From Culex pipiens pallens (lineage: Eukaryota > Arthropoda > Insecta > Diptera > Culicidae), in contig NC_068938.1 of NCBI RefSeq assembly GCF_016801865.2, positions 110,918,141 through 110,982,140 on the forward strand: DNA of 64,000 nucleotides. Direction: 5' to 3'. This document shows positions 21,356-33,272 of this stretch, piece after piece. The position numbers were made by a program, and so were the translations under genes. Below the pieces are notes generated by a model that was not told the origin of the DNA, did not search any database, and saw nothing but the letters and a program-made list of their open reading frames with translations. How positions within the stretch are numbered: the first letter of the stretch is position 1; every line of letters begins with the position of its first letter.

Positions 21356-22899
21356 TCATTACTGCCCCATTTAAATTGTTTTTTCTTGATTTTGATGGAA
21401 AATCAAGCAAAACAATGTAACTTGGCTGAAGACGAAATCTATGTAAATACGCCGATACAAAAAAAATCCTCAAAATCTTAGTAAAAATTTATTCAAAAAT
21501 CAGTGAAATCCAAACTCCTCAAAAGTTCCTAAAAAAGTTTTGATTTCGCGAATTCCGAGCGAAAATAACGTGAAAAAAGCTTTAATTCAATGATGATACC
21601 GTACTAAAAACATGGTTGGACAATTATAAGGGGGGGGGGGGGGGGGGGGGGGTGATGACTGTATAAACATATGAAACACAATTAGGTTTTACAGCGTGAC
21701 GTCACGAGCGCACACGCACACACTTTTTTACTGAGACACACGTGCAAAAAATGTAAACAGTGCAGCCAAGCTGTCAAATTTCTAACCTCAAAACCGAGTC
21801 GGCGTAAAACCTAATAGCTTATTGAATAGGTGCCGATTCAAAAAAAAAAAAAAGAGAGAAACCTATATTGCGTTTTATTCAATTACGATACAATTCCTAA
21901 CTGTTTTTTGAAAAGGTCGTTGGGTTCCCAAAACCACGTGCACTTTGAATTTTTCAAAAATATTTATACAGGGCCAAAGCACGCCAAAGCTTGTATGGCG
22001 CATTAAGGTGGTTCGTCGTTCTTTCATGAAACAAGTAAAAAAAGCGAACCGCATAAATCCTCCATACCTAGATTTTTTTTTAAAAAAAAGGTCAAATTAA
22101 CTAAATTTCCGGTTTTTGCTTATTGGGTGTTTTTGAAACCGCCTTGAGTCAGGGGTATTAAAAAACACCCAAAAAGCAAAAACTGAAAATTTGGTTTATT
22201 GGATCTAAAATGGACCTACGCTAAAATGATTTACTTTTTTAAATCCAAGATGGCGGCCCATATGGCGGTGACGAAATATTGAAAAAATGCATTTTATTAT
22301 TTAATAAGCAATCAAATATCCAAAATTGACTAAAGTGGGGTCGCAGAACTCGAATTTAATGAAAGAGAAAAAAAAAAAAACGAAAACAATTTTCTTTGTT
22401 TGTGGTTCGATTATCCGATGTCCCATACAAACCTTCGGATAATCGAGTCTGGCCAGTTTTTTAGTTTAGCTTAGTGTGTTGTGTTGTATTGCTTGAATGG
22501 TCAAATAGAATTTTGTTTTATTGATCTAATAAATGTTGAATGTGAACAAAATCATGTATTACTTGTAATTATCTCCCATATATACGCAAAAGAAAGGGAA
22601 AACTAACATCAAGAACATAATTTGGGCACTAAATTTGTGTATTTAATTCATACGACCTTTTCAAAAATCATGCTTATCATCGAGTTGGGCACGCATAGAA
22701 ATTTTGTTGGAGGATGTTATTTTAATATACAAATTTTTTAAATCAGCAGATATTCGAATTATCAAAACCGTTCTGTATGCAACGACTTGTTTACAAAACC
22801 GACTGCACCCTTTTGTATTGCTACTTCTCCCTCTCATTTTTTTTTTCAAGTCTGTTTTGCTCACTTTCTCTTTCTGCCACCCGTTGAGAAACTAATCCC
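21356..22899. other. Repeat-rich leader region of Cullin-1
   Basis: Holds a 23-base G run (21630-21652), a foldback at 22095-22205 (see that entry) and a TCCGA..TCGGATAATCGAGTC inverted motif at 22408-22452 that is shared with 28780-28840 and 47840-47890. No gene seen. Confidence 0.4.
22095..22205. mobile_element. Foldback element family F, copy 1
   Basis: Arms AAATTTCCGGTTTTTGCTTA.. and ..AGCAAAAACTGAAAATTT, with GGGTGTTTTT/AAAAAACACCC, surround the loop GAAACCGCCTTGAGTCAGGG. The same structure occurs at 28395-28490 and 45693-45820. Confidence 0.8.
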
Positions 22900-23171
22900 A
22901 CGCAATCTTCGCAAACTGGCAACCCTTGCTGGCACAGCTCTAGTCAAGTGCTTGCGAAAGAGCGAAGTCGCAGCAAACCAGTCAGTCGCTCTCTCTCTTC
23001 TCTCCGTGCTGCTGCAACTCGTTCGTTCGTTCGTTCAAGACGTAGTCGTCTGTCTCGTCTTCGCCCTTATTTTTTCCTGATTCCGTCTCTCGAGCTGTGA
23101 TTTTCGGATTTTTCGCAGGAATTTCCAAGTGCTGACGGAACGCTGGTCACGGACAAGCAGGGTGCCCTCCG
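22900..23171 (+). promoter_or_regulatory. Candidate Cullin-1 proximal promoter and 5' UTR
   Basis: A GC-richer stretch immediately precedes the Cullin-1 start. TCAGT at 22982-22986 matches the arthropod initiator and is followed by pyrimidine-rich and GTTCGTTC repeat sequence. A splice acceptor, TTTTTCGCAG, ends at 23118, leaving a 53-base 5' UTR segment before the ATG at 23172. Whether transcription starts here or at an upstream leader exon cannot be decided from sequence. Confidence 0.4.
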
Positions 23172-26100
23172 ATGTCTAAACTAAACTCACATGGCGCGAC
23201 CGGACTCAGGAACATCAATCTGGAGGAGGTGAGTCAAAAATGTTGGCTTTTTTTTTCTCTTTTTGCTTTTCCTTGTCTGATGGCGATGGTGATGATGATG
23301 GTGGCCAACGAAAATGTTTCCGCAATCGGGCTGCTGGCTGGCTGACTGCAGAAAATAGGTTTCGTAATTGGCCCCGTCGTCGTCGTCGTCGTCTTTTTGG
23401 CCGTCGCGTAGACAAAGTTGTTGTCTTTTGTGCTTAAAGTGTTGAAGGTTAATCCCGGATATTCTGTTTTTCTTTTCCGCAGATATGGGCCGATCTGGAG
23501 AGTGGCATAAAGCAGATCTACAAGCAGGAGAAAGGCCTCCGGTCGCCCCGTTACATGCAGCTCTACACGTAAGAAAAAAAAACACCTCAACTCCATCAAT
23601 GTTGTTTCCCCCCGTTGGTAATCTGCGACTTCGCGGATTTCGGGAATCTGTGATCCAAGTGTGTGTTGAATGTGTGTTATCATGAAGAAAAGAAGCAACG
23701 CAGCAAAGTTGTGGGCTAGTTATTTCAATCGCTCCGTGACGTAGTGAGTGGGGTTTCGTCAGGAAATCGATTTCGCGAACATTAACACACACGAACTTAA
23801 TCGATTGTTTACCGATATTGCCGTGGCATCCCGTCCTGAAAGAGTTGAAAGAATAGCGAAGAAGCATTTTTGCTGTGGTGAAAGGATAGATGGATTGTTG
23901 CATTCGAGATTCTTGAGTGGAATTACGCTTCAAACGCAATTTAGTGAGAATCAGATTATTTCAAGAATTATGATTCACTTGGAAGTTCCATAACAAAGTA
24001 TGGCGTTATTAAGTGTTCCTTTGCTGGAAGTTCCATTTAGAAAACATGTTATTCCAAATGGGGGCTAATAAACTATTGTAATACAAATTTGCTTATTGTT
24101 GGGCCATCAGCACTTTCAATTTTAAAAGAATTCGAACATAAACATAATTCAGACATAAGGACCCTTAGGTTCTGATCTTTGCTTCGTAGATTTTGGCAAA
24201 GTTTTTATCAATAACAATGTTTTGGCAACGTTCATGTGATTTCAACACCTATTAAAAATAGTTCAAAACTGAAGAAATCGACGAACCGTTGATTTCACGA
24301 GTTAATAAAATTGTAAAGACTTCAATTCATGATCAATCGGGCAAAAACTTGAGATTCGAGCTAAGTGGCGAGAAGTCGAATCAGCAACATTAAGTTAACT
24401 CTTAATTGAACATATTTTCACCACTCGGGACAACTTTCCAACTTCTAGAGTTTTTGGTATTTGGATAAATTATGGCCTAATATCACAAGAAAAACTTTAC
24501 CTTGACCCACAAACATCGAATCCTTGTAGGTATATGTTTAATATTTCTGAAGCAACACGAGAAAAAGGCGGATAAGCATTTTGACAACTGGAACTATTTT
24601 GTACGACTTGGCTACGATAGCTTCGAGAGGGTAGACGTGTTGTGACGTGCGCGCTTAAGCCAACGTTGTTTGCCTCGAGTTGTGTGACGGATGGAGGTGG
24701 AAGAGACCTCCGAGACGGAATGATTTTCAACTCATCTCCGGAAATCGGAAGCGGAAGAATTCAATTCCCCTGAGGTCACCGGAGCTGTCGTCGGAGAAGG
24801 AAAAGTGGAGCAGAATCTGCTCAACAACAACAAGTTCAGCCCGCTAGCGGAAAACAAAAACAACAACAATGCCAGCCCAGCAGGAGGAGGAGACGTCCCG
24901 GCGGTTCCACCACTCGGCCAGCAACCACCTTTGGTGGTGAAGAACACCACGGATTTTTACAAGCTCTTGGCGATAGTGGAAAGTTGTAAATTTGGTTTCG
25001 ATCCGATTTACAAACTAACCCGATTTGGAACCAAGGTGACCTGCTTCTCTGTCAAAGACTTTGACAAGTTGCAGGAGCTTCTCAAGAAGAAAAAAGTGGA
25101 ATTCTACACCCACGAACGACGGAGCGAACGAAATCATCGGTTGGTTCTTCGTGGTTTGCCTGTTGAACTGAAACCGGATGAAGTCAAGTACCTGCTGAAG
25201 AGGGATCTCAAGCTGGACGCGCTGGAGGTGCATGTCATCAAGCGGAAGAAAAAATCCACCGTGGACGAAACTCCGTGTATTGTTGTCTTCCCCAAGAGAT
25301 ACACTAATCTGAAGAAGCTCTCTGCAATAAAGGTTGTGGCAAGCACTATCATCCGGTGGGAGGCCTACCGGAACAAGCGGCCGAACGTGACTCAGTGCAG
25401 GAACTGCTTGCAGCTGGGTCATGGAGCCAGGAACTGTCACCTGAAAGGCAGGTGCAACAACTGTGGGGGTCCCCACAAGACGGACGAGTGCAAAGTCCAA
25501 GAAGCCGAGCCGAAGCGGTGTGCCAACTGCTCTGGAGCCCACGAAGCCACGGACCGCAGCTGCCCTAAGCGTGCGGACTTCATCCGAAGGCGCCAGCAGA
25601 TACCGAAATCGCCGGCAAGGAAGGCGGAGAAGCAGAGTCCAGCAGTTCCAGCGCTCACGCCGGCGGAGTTCCCTCCGCTGCCGGGCGCAGTTCCGGACGG
25701 AAAATCGAAGGATCGCCCTCGCCCCGCAGGAAAAAGCCAAGGAAGCAGTGGCTCCCGAGACGGTGAAGCTACGGAGAAGGAAGCCGGGGAGGTACTCTAC
25801 AGTTCGACTGAGCTGTGGGGTATTTTCTCCGAGTACATCGGCAGGTTCAAGACCTGCAAGACCCACTTGGACCAAGTAACCCTCGTCAGTTACATGATCT
25901 CCAAGGATGGATTTTAAGAGTTGTTTTTTGTTATATATTAGTTATTTACCGATCCTCGGTCCCAACCTGGTCACAGCACCTAAAAGGACTTAATAAAAAA
26001 AAAAGTTATGAAAAAAAAAAACTATTTTGTAATCCCGAGACGGTGAAGCCGCTTAGGGAGGAAGCTGGGGAGGTGCTTGAGGGGAAAGTAGGGCATGTGT

Positions 26101-29100
26101 AACAAGCTAAGGAAATGCTCGTTATAACCCACTAAAAACGTTAAAAAATCTGTCGGATTTTTTCAAAATCATTTTTTTCCAGGTTTTGACAAAGACTTTG
26201 ATAGAACAAGTTTTAAAAAAAATCCGGGTTTTTAACGTAAAAAATGGTTTTTAAAATTTTTGTGGGGCAAGAGGAACAATGCATGAAACGAACAATTGAA
26301 CTGTTATCACTTAGATACATCAGATCAGAATGTATTTGAAACGTTTTAATAATGTTTTACTAAAAATTTAATCGTTTTTGCGAAAAAAAACTTAGATGAT
26401 AAACAGTAATCATAATATTGCTATATTTTGCATTGACAGTTTTTAAACATTTGTTTATCAGTTTTTAAGTACTTTTATGTATTTATTTCCCAATAAAATG
26501 TGTTGATGCACCAATTCGTATTTTTTCATACTAAAAATCCATGTGGTACACTTGCTCCACCTGAACAAGATTTTTTTTAAACTCAACAAAAATAATCAAA
26601 AGTTTAACCATACTTTATAATAGGTGCATGTTATTGGTAGGGACACTACTGATCTAGGAAATATAGCATTTTTATAAAATGAGCCTTAAAACGAACCCGA
26701 GCCTTATTTTGTACTTTCCAAATATTATAAGAAAACAAAGGTTTTGAAAGATCCGGGACCGTGGTGTAGGGGTAAGCGTTTTTGCCTCTCACCTAGTCGG
26801 CTTGGGTTCGATCCCAGACGGTCCCGGTGGCATTTTTCGAGCCGAGATTTGTCTGACCACGCCTTCCGTCGGACGGGGAAGTAAATGTTGGCCTCGGTCT
26901 AACCTAAACGGTTAGGTCGATAGCTCAGTCCAGGTGTAGGAGTCGTCTCCCTGGGTCCTGGTAGGCAGTGTGGAGTAGCTGGTAGGCAGTTGGACTTACA
27001 ATCCAAAAGTCGTCAGTTCGAATTTCGGGGTGGATGGAAGCTTAGGTGTAAACATAGGTTTGGATTGCCTAACCGTTTCAAGCCTTCGGACACCTTGTTT
27101 CGAGTTGGAATCTTGCAAAAGAGACGGCCATGGCCACGCTGTAGAGCAAAAGAAACCTACTGGTGCATAAGATTTTTCTTAGCGAATTGATCAGTTACAT
27201 TGTCAAAAACTTGGGAATTTTAGATAAGTTCATGAGAAAATGACTTTGTACCGCCATTAATATCAGCTAGAACAGTCTGTCCCGCCATGTGGTTAATATA
27301 AGATTATTTTTGATTTGTATTCATCTCGAGAGTGAGTACAACACATCCAATTCATTAGCCAACTTAGCCTCCTCAAATTCATGTTTCACGAGATTTTTGA
27401 TTAGTTTTGTCGGGAATGGGACCATCAGCCAAGAGTTGCAGCTCCATGTCGTTTTCCAAACGCTCGGTATTTTCGCCACCCTTAAGTCCTTTAGTTTGGC
27501 GTTTCGCTTCGGAGATTGCGGAAAGAATGCAGCAGCAAGCGAGGAAACTGTGTTGAAGAAGCGTGAAGTTTTTTGTTGTTAGAACAGGAATGCAGCAGCA
27601 CTAGGTTGAAGACGTGCGCTCGACAGTGAATGAAACCGGCTTTGGAAAACATTTCCTTCACCAAGCGTTGAACACCGTGCTTATCCCCAGCCATCATAGG
27701 GCAACCGTCTGTATACTTTGTTGTCCACGAACCTACGAAAATTTAATAAGGGGTCTTTGGCCGACACTAAGGATCAAATGTCCTTATAGTTCCCTCTGTA
27801 TTTAGAGCCACGATGAGAAAGCCCCGGAACGCTAGGCCATGCGTGCCCAAAAGGCACGTAACCTCATTTCGGATTTAACTAATATGGTCTTTAGACGAAG
27901 TGTGTGTTTTTTAGAAGCTGCCGAGAGATGGCTCTTATCGTTGAAACCATCATTCGACCAAACACTTCTCACCGACTCTCCTAAAGAGAAGGTCAGTTGA
28001 ACCACACAGTCACTGGGTGTTCGTACGCCGACACGTTAAACTTCCGGAACATTCCCTTCAATCTGTATAACGACTTGAGAGACTTCATCGGCGGCAAAAA
28101 ATGACCAGGGCATTTGTGGAAATACAATGTCCCAACCTCGAGGGTCCTGGAACACCAAAACTTCTTAGCAAGGTGCTCTTAAACCCAAGTTTCTTTCTTT
28201 TCTGCACAATTTATTGAATGGATGTAATCGTCCCAACATTTTCCAACATGCTTCCGAAAGGATGGCTGCGCTATTGTTTGATATGATTAGAAACAAAGCT
28301 CTACCAGATCAATTTGGATCAAACTTGGTCAGGTATTAGTATGGGATCATCCACAAAGCACGTGGACACTTTTTTTTTTGGAAAACTCAACCCACAAATT
28401 TCCAGTTTTCGCTTTTTAGGTGTTTTTGAAACCGCATGAGTCAGGGGTATTCAAAAACACCCAAAAAGCAAAAACTGAAAATTTGGGTTTAAAAATTCTT
28501 ACTCATTTTAGCATTTTAGGGGTCATGTTTACTTGGCAGTGCGTGGCCGAATGGTTACGCTGTCCGCTTTGTAAGCGGATGATTCTGGGTTCGATTCCCA
28601 TCTGCTGCAACCTTCCATCGGATGAGGAAGTAAAATGTCGGTCCCGGCCTTGGTTGTTAGGCCGTTAAGTCATTCCAAATGTAGGTGTTGTCTCCATGCC
28701 ATAAGTACAAACAACACACCAAACCAAGCCTACTCCGATGGAATCGCTGGCGGCGGTTGGACTCGAAAATAAAAATCATGATTCGTTTATCCGAAGTGAT
28801 TTTTTTTGGAGGCCTTCGGATATTCGAGTCTGGACTGTATCTGGAAAAGTGCGACGCTCAGTGCAATGATCAATACCATTGCGCATTTTGCCCAACTGCT
28901 AACTGCACAACCGTAAACATTACCTACTTTCTCATTATCTAATCTGGCGTCGACGGCACAGAACAGACAACAGACAAACATTCGATATCATTGCGGAGAC
29001 ACACGAAGCCCAACTAAGATTGAACGGACATCGCACTCACGACGATGCCGAATAAACCTTCGTTTCCGTTTTGGCAGCGCCGCCACACAACGCAACGCAA

Positions 29101-31746
29101 CCTGGTTAATTATAGCTCTCCTTTGTTTGTTCTTCTTCTTGCAGACATGTCTACAACTACTGTACCAGCGTGCACCAGCAGCCTGCCAACCGGCAAACGT
29201 CCTCAAAGGTCTCGAAGAAGGGAACGGCCATTCCGTCCGGTAAATGTAGTGACGACGCCACTCCTGTACGGGGCAGACCGTTTTGATCGGTAATGTGTGC
29301 ATTTTTTTTTGCTTCCAGGCGGAGCCCAACTCGTTGGTCAGGAGCTGTACAAACGGCTGAAGGAGTTCCTCGAGGAGTATCTGATTGCGTTGCAGGAGAA
29401 TGGCATCGACCTGATGGATGAGGAAGTGCTGAGCTTCTACACGAAACGATGGGAAGAGTACCAGTTCTCGAGCAAGGTGCTGAACGGTGTCTGCGGCTAC
29501 CTGAACCGGCACTGGGTGAAGCGCGAGTGCGAGGAGGGCCGCAAGGACGTGTACGAGATCTACCAGCTGGCGCTGGTCACTTGGCGCGGGAATCTGTTCA
29601 AGCACCTGAACAAGCAGGTCACGAACGCCGTGCTGAAGCTGATTGAGCGCGAACGTAACGGGGAGACGATCAACTCCCGGCTCGTGTCCGGCGTAATTAA
29701 CTGCTACGTCGAGCTGGGACTGAACGAGGAGGATCCGAACGCCAAGGGTCAGAACCTTTCCGTGTACAAGGAAAGCTTCGAGAATATCTTCCTGGAGGAC
29801 ACCGAGATGTTCTACACCCGCGAGTCTGCGGAATTCCTGCGGGAGAATCCCGTTACCGAGTACATGAAACGAGTGGAGTTGCGCCTGAACGAGGAGCAGA
29901 AACGTGTGCAAGTGTATTTGCATGAAAGTACGCAGGACAGGCTGGCGAAGACGTGCGAGCGAGTGTTGATCCAGAAGCACCTGGAACAGTTCCGCACCGA
30001 GTTCCAGAACCTGCTCGACTCGGACAAAAACTCGGATCTGCGCAGAATGTACTCGCTGGTGGCACGCATCACCGAGGGCCTGGTCGAGTTGAAGGCCATC
30101 TTGGAAACCCACATCCACAACCAAGGCCTGGCGGCAATTGCCAAGTGCGGCGAGGCGGCACTCAATGATCCGAAGATCTACGTCCAGACCATCCTGGAGG
30201 TGCACAAGAAATACAACGCGCTGGTACTTACGGCCTTCAACAACGACAGCGGATTCGTGGCCGCGCTGGACAAGGCTTGCGGCAAGTTTATCAACACGAA
30301 CGCCGTCACGGAAGCGAGCAAAAGCGCCAGCAAGAGCCCCGAACTGCTGGCCAAGTATTGTGATTTGCTGCTGAAAAAGTCGAGCAAAAATCCCGAGGAA
30401 GCTGAGCTCGAAGACACGCTGAACCAGGTGATGGTCGTGTTCAAGTACATCGAGGACAAGGACGTGTTCCAGAAGTTCTACAGCAAGATGCTGGCTAAAC
30501 GGCTGTGCCACCACATGTCCGCCAGTGACGATGCCGAAGCGTCGATGATTTCGAAGCTGAAGCAGGCGTGCGGCTTCGAGTACACCAGCAAGCTGCAGCG
30601 GATGTTCCAGGACATTGGCGTCTCGAAGGATCTCAACGAGCAGTACCGCCAGCACGTCAAGGGGCTGCGCGAGGCCTCCAAGCAGACCGGCAACGATATT
30701 GACTTTAGTATTCTAGTGCTGTCCAGCGGCTCCTGGCCGTTCAACCAGAGCTTCACCTTTTCCTTGCCGTTCGAGGTAAGTACCGAGTTTCTTCCACTTT
30801 CAAACTGCATGTTTTACGACGTCCCTCTCGCTCTCTTTCAGCTGGAACAATCTGTGCACCGGTTCAACAACTTTTACGCCAAGCAACATTCCGGACGGAA
30901 GCTCAACTGGCTGTACAACATGTGCCGTGGCGAACTCATCACCAACTGTTTCCGGCTGAGGTACACGCTTCAGGTAAGCTGCCTTCGGAACCGATTTGGG
31001 ATTGAGCAACGACTAAATCTGCTTCCATTTTACAGGCCAGCACCTTCCAGATGGCCGTCCTGCTACAGTTCAACGAGCAAAAGTCGTGGACCATCCAGCA
31101 GCTAGGTGAAAATACCAGTGAGTTTTGTGTGGCCTTTTGACCCGGTTGTAAACTTGCTAACTCTTGGTTCGTTTCTCTTTTTTCCGCAGGCATCAACCAG
31201 GAGAGTTTAATCCAGGTGCTCCAGATTCTGCTGAAATCGAAACTGCTCACATCGTCCGACGACGAGGCCAATCTCACGACAAGCTCGTCGGTAGAACTGA
31301 ACACTGGCTTCAAGAAGTACGTAGAGTGACTCATCATCCCGAACAGCTCAATCTGTAATTTGTTCCCTCTTATTTTCAGCAAAAAGCTCCGAATCAACAT
31401 CAACTTCCCGCTCAAGACCGAACTGAAGGTGGAACAGGAGGCCACCCACAAGCACATCGAGGAGGACCGAAAGATCCTGATCCAGGCGGCGATCGTGCGG
31501 ATTATGAAGATGCGCAAGGTGCTGAACCACACGTGTCTTGTCGGCGAGGTGCTGAACCAGCTGTCGACGCGATTCAAGCCGAAAGTGCAGGTCATCAAGG
31601 TGAGTGGGAGCAGCGCACGGTTTACAAATCAAAAATGCTGACGAATGGACTTTTTCTTCCCCCAGAAATGTATTGACATCCTCATCGAGAAGGAATATCT
31701 GGAGCGCCAGGAAGGACAGAAGGACACCTACAGCTATCTGGCTTGA
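23172..31746 (+). CDS. Cul1: Cullin-1, SCF ubiquitin ligase scaffold
   Basis: Nine coding exons: 23172-23228, 23483-23568, 29145-29239, 29319-30775, 30842-30973, 31036-31117, 31190-31316, 31380-31599 and 31666-31746. They join in frame to 778 aa, close to the usual ~776. The N-terminal cullin repeats bind Skp1/F-box adaptors ([28 protein letters not shown]). The cullin-homology region includes [20 protein letters not shown] and [16 protein letters not shown] and recruits Rbx1/Roc1. The C-terminal winged helix has the NEDD8 acceptor context IVRIMKMRK and ends [13 protein letters not shown] (KDTYSYLA). It acts in nucleus and cytoplasm as the rigid scaffold of SCF E3 ligases. The start is [19 protein letters not shown]. 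Intron 2 (23569-29144) is 5.6 kb and packed with mobile DNA; the other introns between coding exons are short, with GT-AG ends. Confidence 0.97.
23569..24690. other. Cullin-1 intron 2, left part
   Basis: Intronic AT-rich sequence after the donor at 23569. No gene or defined repeat is supported. Confidence 0.5.
24691..26085 (+). mobile_element. ORF1-only Jockey/Juan-type retrotransposon copy
   Basis: A gag-like reading frame is open from 24724 to 25917, with a TGA at 24721 separating it from an in-frame ATG at 24691. It ends in three zinc knuckles: [27 protein letters not shown] and [15 protein letters not shown], the spacing series typical of Jockey-clade ORF1. Instead of ORF2, a ~70-base 3' UTR and an A-rich tail follow directly (to ~26025). 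After the tail, 26033-26085 repeats the ORF1 stretch at 25756-25800 (CCCGAGACGGTGAAGC...GGGGAGGT). It is a non-autonomous, internally deleted copy in Cullin-1 intron 2. Confidence 0.8.
26086..26753. other. AT-rich intron sequence
   Basis: No gene or defined element seen in this part of Cullin-1 intron 2. Confidence 0.5.
26754..27130 (+). mobile_element. tRNA-derived SINE, near-complete
   Basis: The head has box A (TGGTGTAGGGGTAAGC) and box B (GGTTCGATCCC), closed by GGGACCG/CGGTCCC. The core reads GTGGCATTTTTCGAGCCGAG, CACGCCTTCCGTCGGACGGG and GAAGTAAATGTTGG. A second tRNA-like piece (GGACTTACAATCCAAAAGTC..GTTCGAATTTC) lies at 26992-27025, then the tail GCCTTCGGACACC..TTGCAAAAGAGAC. The two-part design is shared with 41893-42262. 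Confidence 0.8.
27340..28330 (-). pseudogene. hAT-like (ZMYM/DUF4371-type) transposase remnant
   Basis: The minus frame 27697-27491 reads [15 protein letters not shown] followed by [17 protein letters not shown], which matches the conserved block of hAT/ZMYM-type transposases (usually CYAHRLNL). A downstream minus piece, [20 protein letters not shown], lies at 27340-27420. Upstream sequence to ~28330 is broken by stops. The limits are approximate and no TIRs were found. Confidence 0.5.
28395..28490. mobile_element. Foldback element family F, copy 2
   Basis: AAATTTCCAGTTTTCGCTTT and its inverted partner AAAGCAAAAACTGAAAATTT flank the loop GAAACCGCATGAGTCAGGGG. Related copies are at 22095 and 45693. 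Confidence 0.8.
28535..28760 (+). mobile_element. tRNA-derived SINE with Thr-like head
   Basis: The head has box A TGGCCGAATGG, an anticodon arm CCGCTTTGTAAGCGG (TGT, Thr-like) and box B GGTTCGATTCC. The core CCATCGGATGAGGAAGTAAA, ATGTCGGTCCCGGCC follows. It is nearly identical to 41893-42100, but the 3' part is truncated near 28750. Confidence 0.8.
28761..29144. other. End of Cullin-1 intron 2
   Basis: Contains a TTATCCGAAG...CTTCGGATA inverted motif (28787-28835) related to 22408 and 47840. The acceptor TTCTTCTTCTTGCAG ends at 29144. Confidence 0.5.
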
Positions 31747-32769
31747 TCAGTGGTAGGAATCGTGAGCGTAGCTATTTAAACAAATCCTTCAAACAGTGAG
31801 TGTAGGAATAAAATAAATTGTCTTAAGCTAGTAGCGGCAAATAACAACAACAACAAAAGCAAACAATACAAGTTCAATGGATTCCGAAAAAAAATCAAAA
31901 ATGCTCTACACTGATGTTCAACCGTTCCACGCGGAGCTTGACGGAAAAAAAAGAGTAAACAAAAACAACGCTGTAGCAAAACCTCCCCCTCGATTTAGTG
32001 TTTTTGTTTATTGTTCTGTTTTATGATATTATTTTAGCGATTTTCTTTCTGGCGACTCAACTCTCTTTTTATACGCGATTTTGATTTAATTCAGTTTTTA
32101 CGCACACCACACACGTAATCAATCATCTAAATTAGCGCATCTCCGTTGTTGTAGTTGACAATTTTAGCTCAAAATTTAGTTGAAAATTATGGTATGTATG
32201 CTTCGCAAACGCAAAACGTGGAAGCAGTTTCGTATTGGTACAATTAGGTTTCCGCTCTGCTACGAATCCATATCGCCCGCGGTACTATACAATAGATAGC
32301 TTTCACTATCCGTTTCTAAACAGAGAAAAAAAAAACACAAACACACTCAACTTGTTTCAACAATAAAGAAAAGATATCAAAAAAGATCTATAAAACTATA
32401 AACCATGGGTTCATCGTCCGTAGACGGGATTTAACCTGACTGGGAAATGAAGCGAAGAATCTTTACATGCAGTCCAGCCAACAATTACAAAAAAGTAAAA
32501 AAAATAAAGATGAGATGTTTAAAAATATAAATTCATCATGTGTAAAAAGAATATTGATCTATGATTTATCTAGAATATCACAAAACCCAAGGCAAAACCA
32601 GAATAATAATTGACAAAATCGATAGTTTTCATAATTTGTTTTTTTTTGAGATTACAATTCAATTGCTAGTACAAAATTTTGAATGTTCCCACTGAGAAAC
32701 GTAACGACCCGATCAGTCTAAAGTACGGTATGCTGATCGGAAGGAACGCGGTCAAGAAATGTTGCGTGT
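31747..32769 (+). other. Cullin-1 3' UTR and downstream spacer
   Basis: AT-rich sequence follows the stop codon. AATAAA at 31807-31812 is the first candidate poly(A) signal; more A-rich candidates follow. At 32687-32745 there is a fragment of the palindromic MITE seen at 43019 (ACTGAGAAACGTAACGACCC). Confidence 0.5.
31807..31812 (+). terminator. Candidate Cullin-1 poly(A) signal
   Basis: AATAAA 61 bases after the stop codon, immediately followed by a second overlapping AATAAA-like hexamer. Confidence 0.5.
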
Positions 32770-33272
32770 TCTTTTCGTGAAAATTTGGAAATTATGATAT
32801 TAGCAAATTAGTAAAATAAAGAAAATAAGATAATTAGGAAATTACGAAATAAGGAAACAAGGAATTTGAGAAATTTTGAAATTTGGAAGTTAGGAAATTT
32901 TGAAATTAGGAAACTGGGAAGTAAGGAAGTTAGGAAATTAGGATATTAGGAAGTGAGGAAGTTAGAAAATAGGGAAATTAGGATATCAGGAAACTAGGAA
33001 GTAAAGAAGTTAGGAATATAGGAAATTAGGAAATCAGGAAATTAGGGTTAGAAAATTAGGAAACTAGGAGTTTAGGAAGCTAGGAAGTTAAGAAATTAGG
33101 AATTTTGGAAATATGGAAATTAGAATATTCGGAAACTAGGAAATTAGGAAATTATAAAATAAGGCTGGTACAAATTGGGTACAAATGTTTAGTTTTTTTC
33201 TTGAATTCTTAAATTCTTAAATTTTTAAATTCTTAAATGATTAAATTCTTAAATGTTTAAATTCTTAAATTC
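32770..33272 (+). repeat. Degenerate tandem array (GGAAATTA-like) and AAATTCTTA array
   Basis: From about 32800 to 33165 the sequence is an irregular array of 8-10-base units such as AGGAAATTA, AGGAAACTA and AGGAAGTTA. From 33205 to 33272 short AAATTCTTA units follow. The latter provided the target site of the retroposon at 33273. Confidence 0.75.

Noticed and set aside
25015..25875. 286-codon minus-strand frame over the gag ORF
   Set aside because: Shadow of the zinc-knuckle ORF1 on the plus strand.
28539..28612. Functional tRNA-Thr gene
   Set aside because: The head is tRNA-like with a TGT anticodon, but an almost identical copy with the same downstream core lies at 41893; it is a SINE.
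28988..30655. 555-codon open frame on the minus strand
   Set aside because: It is the exact antisense of the Cullin-1 large exon, whose frame matches the family throughout. The Leu/Val/His/Gln-rich translation is typical of a shadow of GC-rich coding DNA.
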